Shown here piece by piece: positions 7,544 to 17,461 of a stretch of DNA of 64,000 bases (the first letter of the stretch is position 1; the number at the start of each line of letters is the position of its first letter). A program made the translations under genes and the position numbers. A model generated the notes under the pieces. That model saw only the letters and a list, made by a program, of their open reading frames with translations. It was not told the DNA's origin and searched no databases. Origin of the DNA: Saccharophagus sp. K07 (GTDB lineage: Bacteria; Pseudomonadota; Gammaproteobacteria; Pseudomonadales; Cellvibrionaceae); assembly GCF_014336955.1 (NCBI RefSeq), contig NZ_QRAI01000001.1:1116001-1180000 (forward strand). The letters run 5' to 3'.

Positions 7544-9901
7544 TCAACGGGTCAGGGTGACGAATTGCGGTGTATCACCATTTAAATCCAGCGCGCTCAG
7601 AGTGCCGGTGAACTCATCAATCAATAACAGGTAATTGAACGTTGGATGGAGGACCATTTTGGCCGGAGTCCATACAACCCGCGGTGAAGCGTCTGCGTAG
7701 CGATAAACATCCGCGCGTTTACCCGTAGTGAGGTCCACACCGACGATCGCTTTGCGTCCACTATCCAATACCAGCGCACGGTTATTGGTTTTATCAATCA
7801 CGATTGATTTAGGAATCGACAAAATATCCTCCGCATCCGGGGTCGCGGCTGGGGGAGAGAATAAGCTTCTGGCTCCTGTCGCGAGATCAACCGCAAGCAC
7901 TGCATTTAAACCGCTATCTATAGCTAACAGTCGATTGTTGTCAGCATCCAAAGCAATTCCGCGCAAATTTTGGAAATTGTTGATGCGGTCAGGAGTGCTC
8001 GAGGATGAGAAAGTCGTGGATCGATACTTGTCTGCGAGATCGACCTTAATAATACCGGTTGAAACAGCTACGTATGCGGTATCGGAGGCTGGATCAATCA
8101 GTACATCCGTCGCAACTACGGGAAGGTTTAACTTCGATTCCGCTTTTTGCGTGGCGGGATCGTAGGTCAAGAATGCGCCGTTGGCTTCGTTTGCCAAAAG
8201 AAGATGCTTCTTGGCTGGATCCCATGCGCCAGTCGTCGGTGATCGCAATATTTGGACTTCAAGGCCATTGGTTTGATTGTTGTTAATGATGGCTTTATGG
8301 CCGAAATACAGGTTGTAGGCGAAAACAGAGGAAAATCTCAGGTCGAGAAGATAGGTCTGATGATCGTCGGCCAGAATGACATTTCTGACCAAGCTGTTGG
8401 TAATGTAGCCTTTTTTATCTACTGGGCCCGAAGACGCAACGGGGGTGCGAGCACCGGTTTGCATATCAACTCGGAATACCACGTCTTGCGCATCTTCCAC
8501 CATATAGATCGCGTTGTCGGCAGGGCTATAGTGGAAATTCACAGAGCGGCGCAGTACATAGTCGCCGTTTTCCGGGTAGGCATTTGAGGTCAGAATTTTT
8601 GACTTATTGTCTGCGAGATCAATTGATATGATCGATGGATCATAGGGGTTGCGAGAAACTGTATCGTTCAACAGCAATACTTTTTGATTGGCGACATCTA
8701 TATCAATTTTGTCAGGCAGACGCAGGCTGATATTGCTCCCACTGCTGTTTTTGACGGCGACTAAACTGCGTTTTCCATCGGCAAGCTTGACCTCTAAAAG
8801 ACGCGCAGCAACTCCGCCTACATCCAACGCATAGAGAACTGATTTGGTTGGGTTGTAGGCAAGAGACTTGACGTTATCCAGTGAATTGCCGGCCCCTTCT
8901 TCGGGGAAATATCGGCTGGAAATAAGCGTGCGCTCTCCGGAGGTGAGATTGATTCGGTAGATGATTTCTCCCTCTTGTACGGAGACCGCATCTTCAGAAC
9001 CCTCTGGTACTTCTTCTTTGTTGGCGTTGAAAAACTTCGCTTGTGTATCTGCAACAAACGCTACGTCATTGGCGACGATCAATGCTTTAGGCGAGTGAGC
9101 AAGATAGATGTCGGTGAAATCCGGAACTGTAAAAACGCTTTGTGCTCCAGTGGTGAGATCAACTTGGATGAATTCAGGATTGGTGTCCTTGGTGCTTTGT
9201 CTTCCCTGATAAATCAGCACACGGTTGCGCGCGACGTCTAAGGCCAGTCCGCGGCTATTTTTAATCAAATTGGTCTCTCCTGCTGGCGGTGACAGGACAG
9301 AAAGTGCACCACTTTCTTTATCAGCCGCGATCAGCAGATTTTGCGAGGTGTCCAGGATAAGCAATCGGCCATTGGCGTTGTCATCAACCACATCTCCTGG
9401 AGTTATGAGATTCGGCGAGCGATCGACAAAGATTCGATCAATTTCATTGACGCCATCTGCGGTTTCTTCGCTGATGACCAATTCATTTTGACCAGGTACG
9501 AGAGTCGCAGTGTAAGTCCAGTTCACCTCGTCGCTGGTGGCAGGCTGGCCATTGATTAAAACCTGATTGACGCCAGTAGGGTCCACCACAACTCCGCGCA
9601 AGGTGATGCTCTGCTTGTCAGTACGGGAGTAACGCGGCGGGAAGTGAACTCTGACATTGCCTTCGATGATGACACCAGAACTGCTCGATGAGCTGCTTGA
9701 GCTGGAAGAGCTGGATGAACTTGACGAAGAGCTCGATGAACTCGAAGTCGATGAGGTGCTAGTGCTGGTACTGGTAGATGAACTGGAGCTGCTACTACCC
9801 GTGTTGGAACTACGATTTTTGCTGCCGCTGTCACAAGCGGACAGCAAGCCCAAGGAGCCGAGCAGGATCGCAAGAGCGAAGAAGGAAGAAATCTTGTGCA
9901 T
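7544..9901 (-). CDS. Serine-linker beta-propeller lipoprotein
   Basis: A 785-residue predicted lipoprotein. The signal peptide starts at MHKISSFFALAILL and ends in a lipobox LLSAC with Cys23; the upstream open frame lacks such features, so I start at 9901. After Cys comes a low-complexity linker of about 55 residues, nearly all Ser and Thr, then a small beta domain (residues about 80-165, with GVVVDPTGVNQVLINGQP) and then a long repeat region with phrases such as GLALDVARNRVLI, SLAYNPTKSVLYALD, GIALDADNNRLLAID and SIVIDKTNNRALVLDSG. These read as NHL/YVTN-like blades of one or two beta-propellers. It probably faces the periplasm or cell surface. Function unknown. It lies downstream of the Bat operon on the same strand, 188 bp from batD. 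Confidence 0.85.
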   Translation of the reverse strand: MHKISSFFALAILLGSLGLLSACDSGSKNRSSNTGSSSSSSSTSTSTSTSSTSSSSSSSSSSSSSSSSSSSSSSSGVIIEGNVRVHFPPRYSRTDKQSITLRGVVVDPTGVNQVLINGQPATSDEVNWTYTATLVPGQNELVISEETADGVNEIDRIFVDRSPNLITPGDVVDDNANGRLLILDTSQNLLIAADKESGALSVLSPPAGETNLIKNSRGLALDVARNRVLIYQGRQSTKDTNPEFIQVDLTTGAQSVFTVPDFTDIYLAHSPKALIVANDVAFVADTQAKFFNANKEEVPEGSEDAVSVQEGEIIYRINLTSGERTLISSRYFPEEGAGNSLDNVKSLAYNPTKSVLYALDVGGVAARLLEVKLADGKRSLVAVKNSSGSNISLRLPDKIDIDVANQKVLLLNDTVSRNPYDPSIISIDLADNKSKILTSNAYPENGDYVLRRSVNFHYSPADNAIYMVEDAQDVVFRVDMQTGARTPVASSGPVDKKGYITNSLVRNVILADDHQTYLLDLRFSSVFAYNLYFGHKAIINNNQTNGLEVQILRSPTTGAWDPAKKHLLLANEANGAFLTYDPATQKAESKLNLPVVATDVLIDPASDTAYVAVSTGIIKVDLADKYRSTTFSSSSTPDRINNFQNLRGIALDADNNRLLAIDSGLNAVLAVDLATGARSLFSPPAATPDAEDILSIPKSIVIDKTNNRALVLDSGRKAIVGVDLTTGKRADVYRYADASPRVVWTPAKMVLHPTFNYLLLIDEFTGTLSALDLNGDTPQFVTLTR

Positions 9902-10089
9902 CAATTTACCTATGGGGCTGTTTACCATGTGGGGCCGTCTAGCAGCTCTGGCAGGAACACCTGAGAATCGTTTTGCAAACCCTGGTGTGCAGCTCTGAGT
10001 TTTGTTCGTATGCTGAGCCATCTCACCAAGTCGAGGCGGGCATTGTACGGGGTGATGACACCACAACCAATACCCGGGCAGTTCTGCTT

Positions 10090-11811
10090 CTAGCTTGTTT
10101 TGTATAAAGGTTGTAATCCCGCTTGCGACTTTCCTGCTGAGGTTTCACTCATTCGCTGCGCGGTTCGCGCCAAAAGCGGATAGTTAATCGTGTGATCCCG
10201 ACCCGCAAATAAGTTTTCCTCCAACTTGCGCAGCTCTCCTTGAACCTCGGGATCCTGTGACAAACGCCCAATATCCGCGAGCAGCAGGCGCTGCTCCGGC
10301 CAGCGCCGTTTGGCCCATTCCAGCAGCGCTGTACGGACTGCAAATGCATCCGCACGGTCGCAGGCGCGTCTTAGCTGGCGCAAAGCATCTTTGAGGCTTG
10401 CTGGTTCCGGGTCAGATGTGTTCGCGGTCTTTGCTGGTTGCTGGCGACTGTGCCACCAGAAAGCCAAGGTCAGCAGATTGCACACCAGAAGAGCGAGACT
10501 GATCCACACCCAGCGGGGATCGGTTTGGACCTGGGGAGCGGATGATGGGCCGCCAACCACAGTGGCAGTGTCTGGCAGAACTGGTGCCGCCTGAGGTGTA
10601 CTGGATGTTTGCATACCTTCCGCTGGCGCGACCATCAAGGTTCGGGCGGGCAGGGTGGCTTTCTCGACTCTTTTAAGCTCAGTGTTCCACCAGGTGACGC
10701 TAACTTCCGGCAGACGCACCTCGCCAGCGGTGGAAGGAACTATTGCAACGCTTTCGACACGTTTGGCGTTTACTCCGTCGGAACTGTAGCTTTTGTCCTG
10801 CTCGGGTTTATCCGGATAGAACTTCAGCGCCGAAGTGCCGCGCTCGTCTATCAGCGGGGGAAGTTGTTCCGGCATCACTCCGGCTGCCGTTACTGTGATG
10901 GTGCGAGTTATAGGTTCGCCGACGCGGAATTCATCAGGAGAACGGCTCCATTGTTCGGCAATCGTCAGATTGTGGGCTGGCAGCCAAGGGGCCTGAGCCG
11001 GGAAATCGTCCGGCTTTGGATTGACGGTAATCGCCAGCGGCTTGGTTCTCACCCGGTGCAACTTGAAGCGACCGCCGCCAAAACCAAAGCGGGCCATGCC
11101 GGGTTGGTCGGTGGTGCGCACCGTCCACACCTGCTCGGGAATATTCACCACGCCACTGGCATCAGGAAAGACGGCATAACGAAATTCCGCGACAGCGTAG
11201 GGAGTGTTCCCGATAGTTGTCTGGAAATCCAGGCGCGGCAGCTCTTCAACTCGCGCCTGGCTGATATTGATTTGGCCGCTGTCTAGCGAATCGACACTTT
11301 GATTGAAATGCAGCCTATAGGTGACGATGAATTGCTCCTGGACGAATACAGTGGATTTGTCCACGAAAGTTTCCAAAAACACATCTTCTTTGCCGCTAAT
11401 GGGGTCTTTGGCGGGCTCGGTTACGGTGATGGTTATCGCCTTGCTGTGCTGACCTCTAAGACTCAGTGGCGGAATCAGCAGCTGTCCGGTATTGCGTGGT
11501 GCCAGGGTCAGGCGCCATTCAGTAAAGGCGCTGATGGTGCCGTTGATAATCGAGTGCTGAGTGGATTTGTGGTTGGAGAGAATATCGAACTGGTTGAGCA
11601 CTGAGAAATCGGGATCGCTGGCCACCTGGCGACCTTCGTAACGCACGGACAGATTCAAGGTTTCGTTGAGGCGGATATTTTGCCGATCCACTTCTACCGT
11701 CAGGCTGTCGGCGCAGACGCGTCCAGCAAACAGCAACAGCAGCAGTGTCAGCAGCCAATGGCTCCACTGAATAGGCTTGTTAGCGCTTGGGGTTTGAGCA
11801 GTTTGGTCCAT
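10090..11811 (-). CDS. batD: BatD-like oxygen tolerance protein
   Basis: A 573-residue envelope protein: a signal peptide or anchor (HWLLTLLLLLFAGRVCADS), a large beta-rich BatD domain (SLTVEVDRQNIRLNETLNLS onward, residues 35-410), a single membrane helix near residues 435-455 (WVWISLALLVCNLLTLAFWW) and a cytoplasmic tail. BatD-family proteins work with MoxR ATPases and the VWA proteins BatA/BatB in envelope stress or virulence; the biochemical activity is not known. It starts 4 nt after the end of the BatB/BatC gene and is the last member of the overlapping operon. Confidence 0.88.
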   Translation of the reverse strand: MDQTAQTPSANKPIQWSHWLLTLLLLLFAGRVCADSLTVEVDRQNIRLNETLNLSVRYEGRQVASDPDFSVLNQFDILSNHKSTQHSIINGTISAFTEWRLTLAPRNTGQLLIPPLSLRGQHSKAITITVTEPAKDPISGKEDVFLETFVDKSTVFVQEQFIVTYRLHFNQSVDSLDSGQINISQARVEELPRLDFQTTIGNTPYAVAEFRYAVFPDASGVVNIPEQVWTVRTTDQPGMARFGFGGGRFKLHRVRTKPLAITVNPKPDDFPAQAPWLPAHNLTIAEQWSRSPDEFRVGEPITRTITVTAAGVMPEQLPPLIDERGTSALKFYPDKPEQDKSYSSDGVNAKRVESVAIVPSTAGEVRLPEVSVTWWNTELKRVEKATLPARTLMVAPAEGMQTSSTPQAAPVLPDTATVVGGPSSAPQVQTDPRWVWISLALLVCNLLTLAFWWHSRQQPAKTANTSDPEPASLKDALRQLRRACDRADAFAVRTALLEWAKRRWPEQRLLLADIGRLSQDPEVQGELRKLEENLFAGRDHTINYPLLARTAQRMSETSAGKSQAGLQPLYKTS

Positions 11812-11815
11812 AGTT

Positions 11816-13699
11816 CTACCAGCGTTGTTCCGCTTCGTTATCGGTAAAGCCGCCGCGCAGGGACTGTCGGCGCTGCATATATTGGTATTTGAATTTGTTG
11901 CGCAGCAGTCCGCTCGGATCGTCCGGCACTTTGCGCAGCCATTGCTCCAACATTTGCTCTTCTTCTGTCATGGGTTTGTGCATGGTGTCCGCTAACAGGG
12001 GATCACCTTCTTCATTGGCTTGCTCTTCCGTTTCAGTTACGGATCTGAGCTCGTCGTTTCCAGATGAATTCTGCTTCTGTTTCTGCTCCGCCTGAGCATA
12101 AGGATTCTCTTCTTGCGCGGCGCTTTCTTCAGATTCCTGACGCTGTGCGGCCTTTTGCGCTTCTTCATCGCTCATTTCCCCCTCTGATTGGTTGCCCGGT
12201 TGGGAGTCTTCGGACTGCTGTCCGGGATTGCCGCCTTGCGAATCGCTTTGTTCGCCCTTTTCACCGTCTTCTTGCCCGTCCTGATTTTCGCCATTAGAGC
12301 CATTCTGTTTTTGTTGTTTTTGCATTTCTGCTAGCTGACGGGCTATCTCCCGGTTTTGTTTTGCCTCGGGAAAATCCGGCTGTTGCTGGAGCGCCTGATC
12401 ATACGCTTTTAAAGCTTCTTCAAATTGGCCCGCTTGGGTGAGGGCATTGCCTCTGTTATACGCATTGGTTGCGTCGCTGTTTGCGCCAAATTCATTGGCG
12501 GCAGATTCGTAATCGCCTTGCTCGTACAAAGCCGCTCCTCGCCTGTCCGGTGTGGTGAAACGAGTTGCGGCCTCGGCCTCGCCCTTTTTCAGGTCGCGCG
12601 CGGCCTGTTGGTCCTTGGTCAACCACAGGTCATCCCAGGAGAGCGCACTGGCCTGCGGGCTATAGCCGAGAGGCAGGAACACTGTCAGAAAGAACACAAA
12701 AATCCAGCCGCGCCGGAAAGTCCAGGCGACAAAAGGAATCAACAGCAGCGCCAGATACTGGCCGTGTTCAAACCACTGGTCGAACACCCGATCAGTACGC
12801 CGGGTGGCGTTGTCGGTCAGACTTGGCGACAACAGTTGTTCCAGGGTTTCGATATCGCTGTTGGTAGTCAGCATGGGGATATAGTAGGCCTGATGATCCG
12901 CAGCGAATTTCTGCAGTTGGTCTTCATTAAGGCGCGCCACCACCATCTCTCCACGACGATTTTTCGCAAAACCGCCATCCGGTAGTGGAATGGGGGCGCC
13001 ATCGCGAGTTCCTACACCCCAGAAAGTCACTTGGTGGGGGATAGTGCGCAGATTCTCTCCTATAACTTGGAAGGCGCTCGGCTCGATTTCATCGGTGAGA
13101 AACAGTATATGGCCGCGCGGAACTCCGCCGTCTTTAAGCAGTTGGGTCGCCATGCTCAATGCCATTTCCGGATTGCTACCCACGGTTGGCAAGGTTGTCG
13201 GGCTTAGTGCCGGCAACAGGTTAATAATGGTCTGGCGGTCGTCGGTGAGTGGCGTGACGGTATATGCCTCACCGGAATAGGCAATCAAAGCGACTTGTCC
13301 TTCCTTGCGGGTTTGCAACAAATCGATCAATTTCAGACGTGAGCGCGCCAGGCGCGATGGTTTGACATCTTCGGCCAACATCGAAGGCGAGAGATCCCAG
13401 CAGATCACCAGCGCTTGGGTGTTGCGTTCCACTGGCTGCGGAATTTTCTGCCATACAGGCCCAGCCAAGGCTATGACCGCTACAGACCAAAGAGCCAGAA
13501 GCGCAAAAAGCGGCCATTGCCGCTGCCGTCCGTGAGCCTGATCCAGCAGGAAGGGCAACAGAGCCGGGGAGATATAACGCATCCACTGCTGGCTTTGGCG
13601 TTGGTGACGCAGGAGCGTTACGCATAACAACAGCGCCGGCAAAAGCGCCAGAAACCAGAGCGGGCGGAGAAAATGGAAATCGGCGAATGTGGCCATCAT
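11816..13699 (-). CDS. batB: BatB-BatC fusion: VWA domain plus TPR and low-complexity tail
   Basis: A 627-residue inner-membrane protein. It begins with two membrane helices (FLALLPALLLCVTLL and LFALLALWSVAVIALAGPVW), then a von Willebrand A domain with the MIDAS motif DLSPS (residues near 100) and later LFLTDE. Another membrane helix near residues 320-370 leads to a TPR segment (AYNRGNALTQAGQFEEALKA; YDQALQQQPDFPEAKQNREI) and a tail very rich in Q, E, S, G and N. In Bacteroides these parts are separate BatB and BatC; fusion is common in Pseudomonas relatives. The start ATG at 13699 overlaps the batA stop (ATGA). VWA and TPR parts suggest complex assembly under MoxR control. Confidence 0.88.
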   Translation of the reverse strand: MMATFADFHFLRPLWFLALLPALLLCVTLLRHQRQSQQWMRYISPALLPFLLDQAHGRQRQWPLFALLALWSVAVIALAGPVWQKIPQPVERNTQALVICWDLSPSMLAEDVKPSRLARSRLKLIDLLQTRKEGQVALIAYSGEAYTVTPLTDDRQTIINLLPALSPTTLPTVGSNPEMALSMATQLLKDGGVPRGHILFLTDEIEPSAFQVIGENLRTIPHQVTFWGVGTRDGAPIPLPDGGFAKNRRGEMVVARLNEDQLQKFAADHQAYYIPMLTTNSDIETLEQLLSPSLTDNATRRTDRVFDQWFEHGQYLALLLIPFVAWTFRRGWIFVFFLTVFLPLGYSPQASALSWDDLWLTKDQQAARDLKKGEAEAATRFTTPDRRGAALYEQGDYESAANEFGANSDATNAYNRGNALTQAGQFEEALKAYDQALQQQPDFPEAKQNREIARQLAEMQKQQKQNGSNGENQDGQEDGEKGEQSDSQGGNPGQQSEDSQPGNQSEGEMSDEEAQKAAQRQESEESAAQEENPYAQAEQKQKQNSSGNDELRSVTETEEQANEEGDPLLADTMHKPMTEEEQMLEQWLRKVPDDPSGLLRNKFKYQYMQRRQSLRGGFTDNEAEQRW

Positions 13700-14715
13700 A
13701 CAAGCCGTCCGTTCGTTGATCCCAACTGAAACACTCCGCTGAATACGCGAATCAGCGCGAGCAGGAAGCTGCCGAGCAGAGCTGCCGCCAGTGGCCAATA
13801 GAAGAGGGCGCTGATTGGGCGGAACACGTCTTCTTCTTGCTCTATGGGCTCCAGACGATCCAGTTCGGCGTAGATGCGAATCAGCTCTTCCGGATTGCGC
13901 GCGCGGAAATATTGGCCGCCGGTTTTGTCAGCGATATAGGTCATAGTCTCTTCGTCGAGATCGGCCGAGGGGTTCACTTTACGCCGGCCGAACAGCGTCT
14001 GCTGAATCATTTCATCCGCGCCCAGGCCGATGGTGTAAATCTTGACCCCGGCCAGCCGCGCAAGATCCGCAGCGTGACGCGGATCGACTTCGCCTGCAGT
14101 GTTGGCACCGTCGCTGAGCAGAATCAAAACCCGGCTGGATTCCGGACGTTCGCGCAGACGTTTTATCGCCAAACCGATGGCATCACCAATCGCAGTCTGC
14201 TGCCCGGCAAATCCCAATTGCGCTTCCTGCAGCAGAGTTTGCACCGTGGTTCGGTCGAAGGTCAGGGGAGCCTGCAGATAGGCGTTGGTGCCGAACAGAA
14301 TCAAACCGAGTCGATCGTTTTCCCGTCGTCGCACAAAGTCACTGACAACAAACTTCACTACGTCAATGCGCTGCAGGTTGCGGTTTTGAAACACCATGTC
14401 CGGTGTTTCCATACTGCCGGAGATATCCACGGCCAGGAGCAAGTCGCGACCCGTGGCTGGCAATTGCACGGGTTCGCCCACCCATTGCGGGCGCGCAGCG
14501 GCGGCTACGCAGCACAGCCAAATCAAAACCAGAAGAAGCTGTTGCAACCAATGGCGGGCAGCGTGAATACGCCCTTGTTGCTGCATGCCAGCCAGTTGCT
14601 GAAAGAAGGGCACGCGCAAGGCGGTTTCCTGGCGGGTGTTGGGTGGTACCAGAAAATAGATCAGCAGCGGCAGGGGTAGTAACGCAAACACCCAGGGCCA
14701 GGCGAATTCAAACAT
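13696..14715 (-). CDS. batA: BatA-like VWA domain membrane protein
   Basis: A 339-residue protein starting MFEFAWPWVFALLPLPLLIYF, with a second helix at about residues 60-75, a VWA domain with an intact MIDAS (AVDISGSMETPD; later LLSDGANTAGEVDP) and a C-terminal membrane helix (FYWPLAAALLGSFLLALI). It belongs to the aerotolerance-type Bat proteins. The upstream frame is open, but GGGAGG 5 nt before the ATG at 14715 sets the start, inside the end of the DUF4381 gene. It overlaps batB by 4 nt. The role is probably envelope stress or maturation of a periplasmic or membrane target; the target is not evident. Confidence 0.9.
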   Translation of the reverse strand: MFEFAWPWVFALLPLPLLIYFLVPPNTRQETALRVPFFQQLAGMQQQGRIHAARHWLQQLLLVLIWLCCVAAAARPQWVGEPVQLPATGRDLLLAVDISGSMETPDMVFQNRNLQRIDVVKFVVSDFVRRRENDRLGLILFGTNAYLQAPLTFDRTTVQTLLQEAQLGFAGQQTAIGDAIGLAIKRLRERPESSRVLILLSDGANTAGEVDPRHAADLARLAGVKIYTIGLGADEMIQQTLFGRRKVNPSADLDEETMTYIADKTGGQYFRARNPEELIRIYAELDRLEPIEQEEDVFRPISALFYWPLAAALLGSFLLALIRVFSGVFQLGSTNGRLV

Positions 14716-15244
14716 GGGCGCCTCCCGGATTGGCATTGCGTTTATGTTTTTCAATCCAGCGGCGCGCGCTCTCGAGCAATTGAGCGCGTGGACAAGCCAG
14801 ATCGGGTTGATAGCCGCCGTAGGCAATTGCCAAAGCCGCGTCACCTTCGAATACGGATTGAGAGCAACAGTGGTTCAGCCACAGTACCCAGGCTTCGCCG
14901 AATGCCTGATTAATGGCAGTGGATTGCGCAGGGTAAGCGCTCAAGGCAGTGCGTTTTAATAAACGGTTAACTTCTGTAGGCAATAAATCATCCGAGCAGC
15001 TGTCCAGTCGGTTGAGCAAGGCAAGCGCCTGGCGACGGTACAGGCCGCGAAGATAGTGGCGGCGCCAGCTCACAATTCCCCAGATCAAAAGGGCCAACAG
15101 CAGCACTGCGAGAACCCACCATCCCGGCGCGGGAGGCCACCAGCCCACCGCAGGTGGGGCGATGATGTCGTGCATTTGTTCTATCAGCTGCTGCGGGTTC
15201 ATAGGCGAACCGCCCGGTTGGGGCATTTGCGCGATCGGTTGCAT
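14708..15244 (-). CDS. DUF4381 membrane protein of the MoxR/Bat operon
   Basis: A 178-residue protein with a proline-rich N-terminus (PPAVGWWPPAPGWWVLAVLLL) and one membrane helix at about residues 40-60, followed by a basic, mostly helical cytoplasmic tail with YRRQALALLNRL and LLKRTALSAYP. These are hallmarks of DUF4381, which is found almost only between DUF58 and batA. Biochemical role unknown. GGAGG precedes both GTG at 15247 and ATG at 15244; I use the ATG, whose TGATG context overlaps the DUF58 stop and implies translational coupling. Confidence 0.85.
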   Translation of the reverse strand: MQPIAQMPQPGGSPMNPQQLIEQMHDIIAPPAVGWWPPAPGWWVLAVLLLALLIWGIVSWRRHYLRGLYRRQALALLNRLDSCSDDLLPTEVNRLLKRTALSAYPAQSTAINQAFGEAWVLWLNHCCSQSVFEGDAALAIAYGGYQPDLACPRAQLLESARRWIEKHKRNANPGGAHV

Positions 15245-16226
15245 CACGACTTACCTCCATCCGTGCGGCGCGTTTGTCGCCGCGGACTGAATAAATCCTG
15301 GGCAAAGGCTTCCACTGTCTGATTCACCGGCGCATGAATATATTGCACGCCGGTGTTATTGCAGCTCTGGCGCAACTGATGCTGATGTTGTTCGAACGCA
15401 GTCAGAAACGGTTCGCGCAGGGTGGAGACATCGACGGTTACTCGGTCGATGCCATTGGAGATGGCGAGACTGCCAGCGGCGGGAAGGCTGCGTTCCAGTG
15501 GATCGTAAATATGCAGCGCCATCACATCCGAACGTTTGGCGAGATGGCTCAGCGGCTCTATGCACTGGGGTGAAAAGTCATGGAAATCGGACAGCAGAAT
15601 CACCAGGCTTCCGGGGCGGGCAATGCGGCTGGTTTCCGTCAGCATATCGCGCAGGTTAGTACTGTTCTCCGGCGCTACAGGACTGGTGAGACGGTGATTA
15701 AAAGCGACCAGCTGGTGCAATAAATCCAGAACCGCGTGCTGAGTGCGGCGCGGGCGTATATCGCCCTGTTCGCGATCACTGAACAGCAGAGCGCCTATGC
15801 GATCGCTATTGTTGTTGGCAATCCAGGCGACTACCGCTGCCACTTGGGCAGCGAATACGGATTTGAAGCAGATTTTGCTACCGAAAAACATCGGTGAGCG
15901 CTGATCCACCATTACAAAAATAGGGCGTTCGCGCTCTTCCTGAAACAGCTTGGTGTAAGGGGCCTGCACCCGGGCGGTGACACGCCAGTCGATGGTGCGG
16001 ATATCGTCGCCGGGCTGGTACGGTCGCACTTCGGAAAATTCCATACCGCGACCGCGATAGCGTGTGCGCACCGATCCTTCCAAAAGTGCCTGACTGCGTT
16101 TACGCGTGCGCAGGGTCAGATCGCGACTCAAATGGCGCAGACGGATCAATTCATCCACCGAGGTATAAACCCCGGCGGGGCGAGGGGCCGTTTGGCCAGT
16201 ATCAGTGGGAGATGAGCGGCGCAGCA

Positions 16227-16227
<1 letters not shown>
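15244..16227 (-). CDS. DUF58 domain protein (VWA-like, MoxR partner)
   Basis: A 327-residue cytosolic protein. The DUF58 signature is clear: GRGMEFSEVRPYQPGDDIRTIDWRVTAR at about residues 62-88, here complete, followed by a VWA-like fold with VMVDQRSPMFFG and later VILLSDFHDF. Family members are encoded next to MoxR ATPases and are thought to be their adaptors or substrates. The start ATG at 16227 overlaps the moxR stop (TGATG). Confidence 0.9.
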
Positions 16228-17195
<968 letters not shown>

Positions 17196-17272
17196 GTTTT
17201 TATCCGTTCTGTTGCGCGGCTGACTGGCCGACGCAAATCAATTATGAGGAACCTTAAGTAACGAACCTTAGA

Positions 17273-17308
17273 AACAACAAGACCGCCGTAGACTGCGGTC
17301 TTGTTGTT
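17273..17308. repeat. Perfect 14-bp inverted repeat between divergent operons
   Basis: AACAACAAGACCGC at 17273-17286 is repeated in exact reverse complement at 17295-17308, leaving an 8-nt loop. It looks like an intrinsic terminator stem but lies 78 bp upstream of the moxR start and 154 bp upstream of gdhB, two divergent genes, and lacks a T run after the right arm. It may be an operator, a leader hairpin of moxR, or insulation between the promoters. Confidence 0.75.
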
Positions 17309-17347
17309 GAGTTCCGAGCCAGGCCTCGCCGGGGAGCGGCGGGCAAA

Positions 17348-17376
17348 TTGGCTATGCTATGTAAGGGCAATATTAA
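17348..17376 (+). promoter_or_regulatory. Possible sigma-70 promoter of the glutamate dehydrogenase gene
   Basis: TTGGCT at 17348-17353 and TATTAA at 17371-17376 are spaced by 17 nt; each matches four of six consensus positions. This would give a leader of roughly 80 nt before the ATG at 17462. Weak evidence, by eye only. Confidence 0.3.
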
Positions 17377-17461
17377 AAGACTTCAATAGAGGCAGAAACC
17401 GCAATGAGAGAAAAGGTTTTTGTCGCGCGATGTCCAATAAATTTTTGGGGAGAGGGTTCTC

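Noticed and set aside
9670-9830. Repetitive DNA that could be read as a tandem repeat array
   Set aside because: It encodes the Ser/Thr linker of the lipoprotein; repeated serine codons explain it.
10609-11286. 225-aa open frame on the plus strand inside batD
   Set aside because: Antisense to a well-supported gene with coupled neighbours; composition is that of a shadow frame, and no ribosome-binding site or family pattern is visible.
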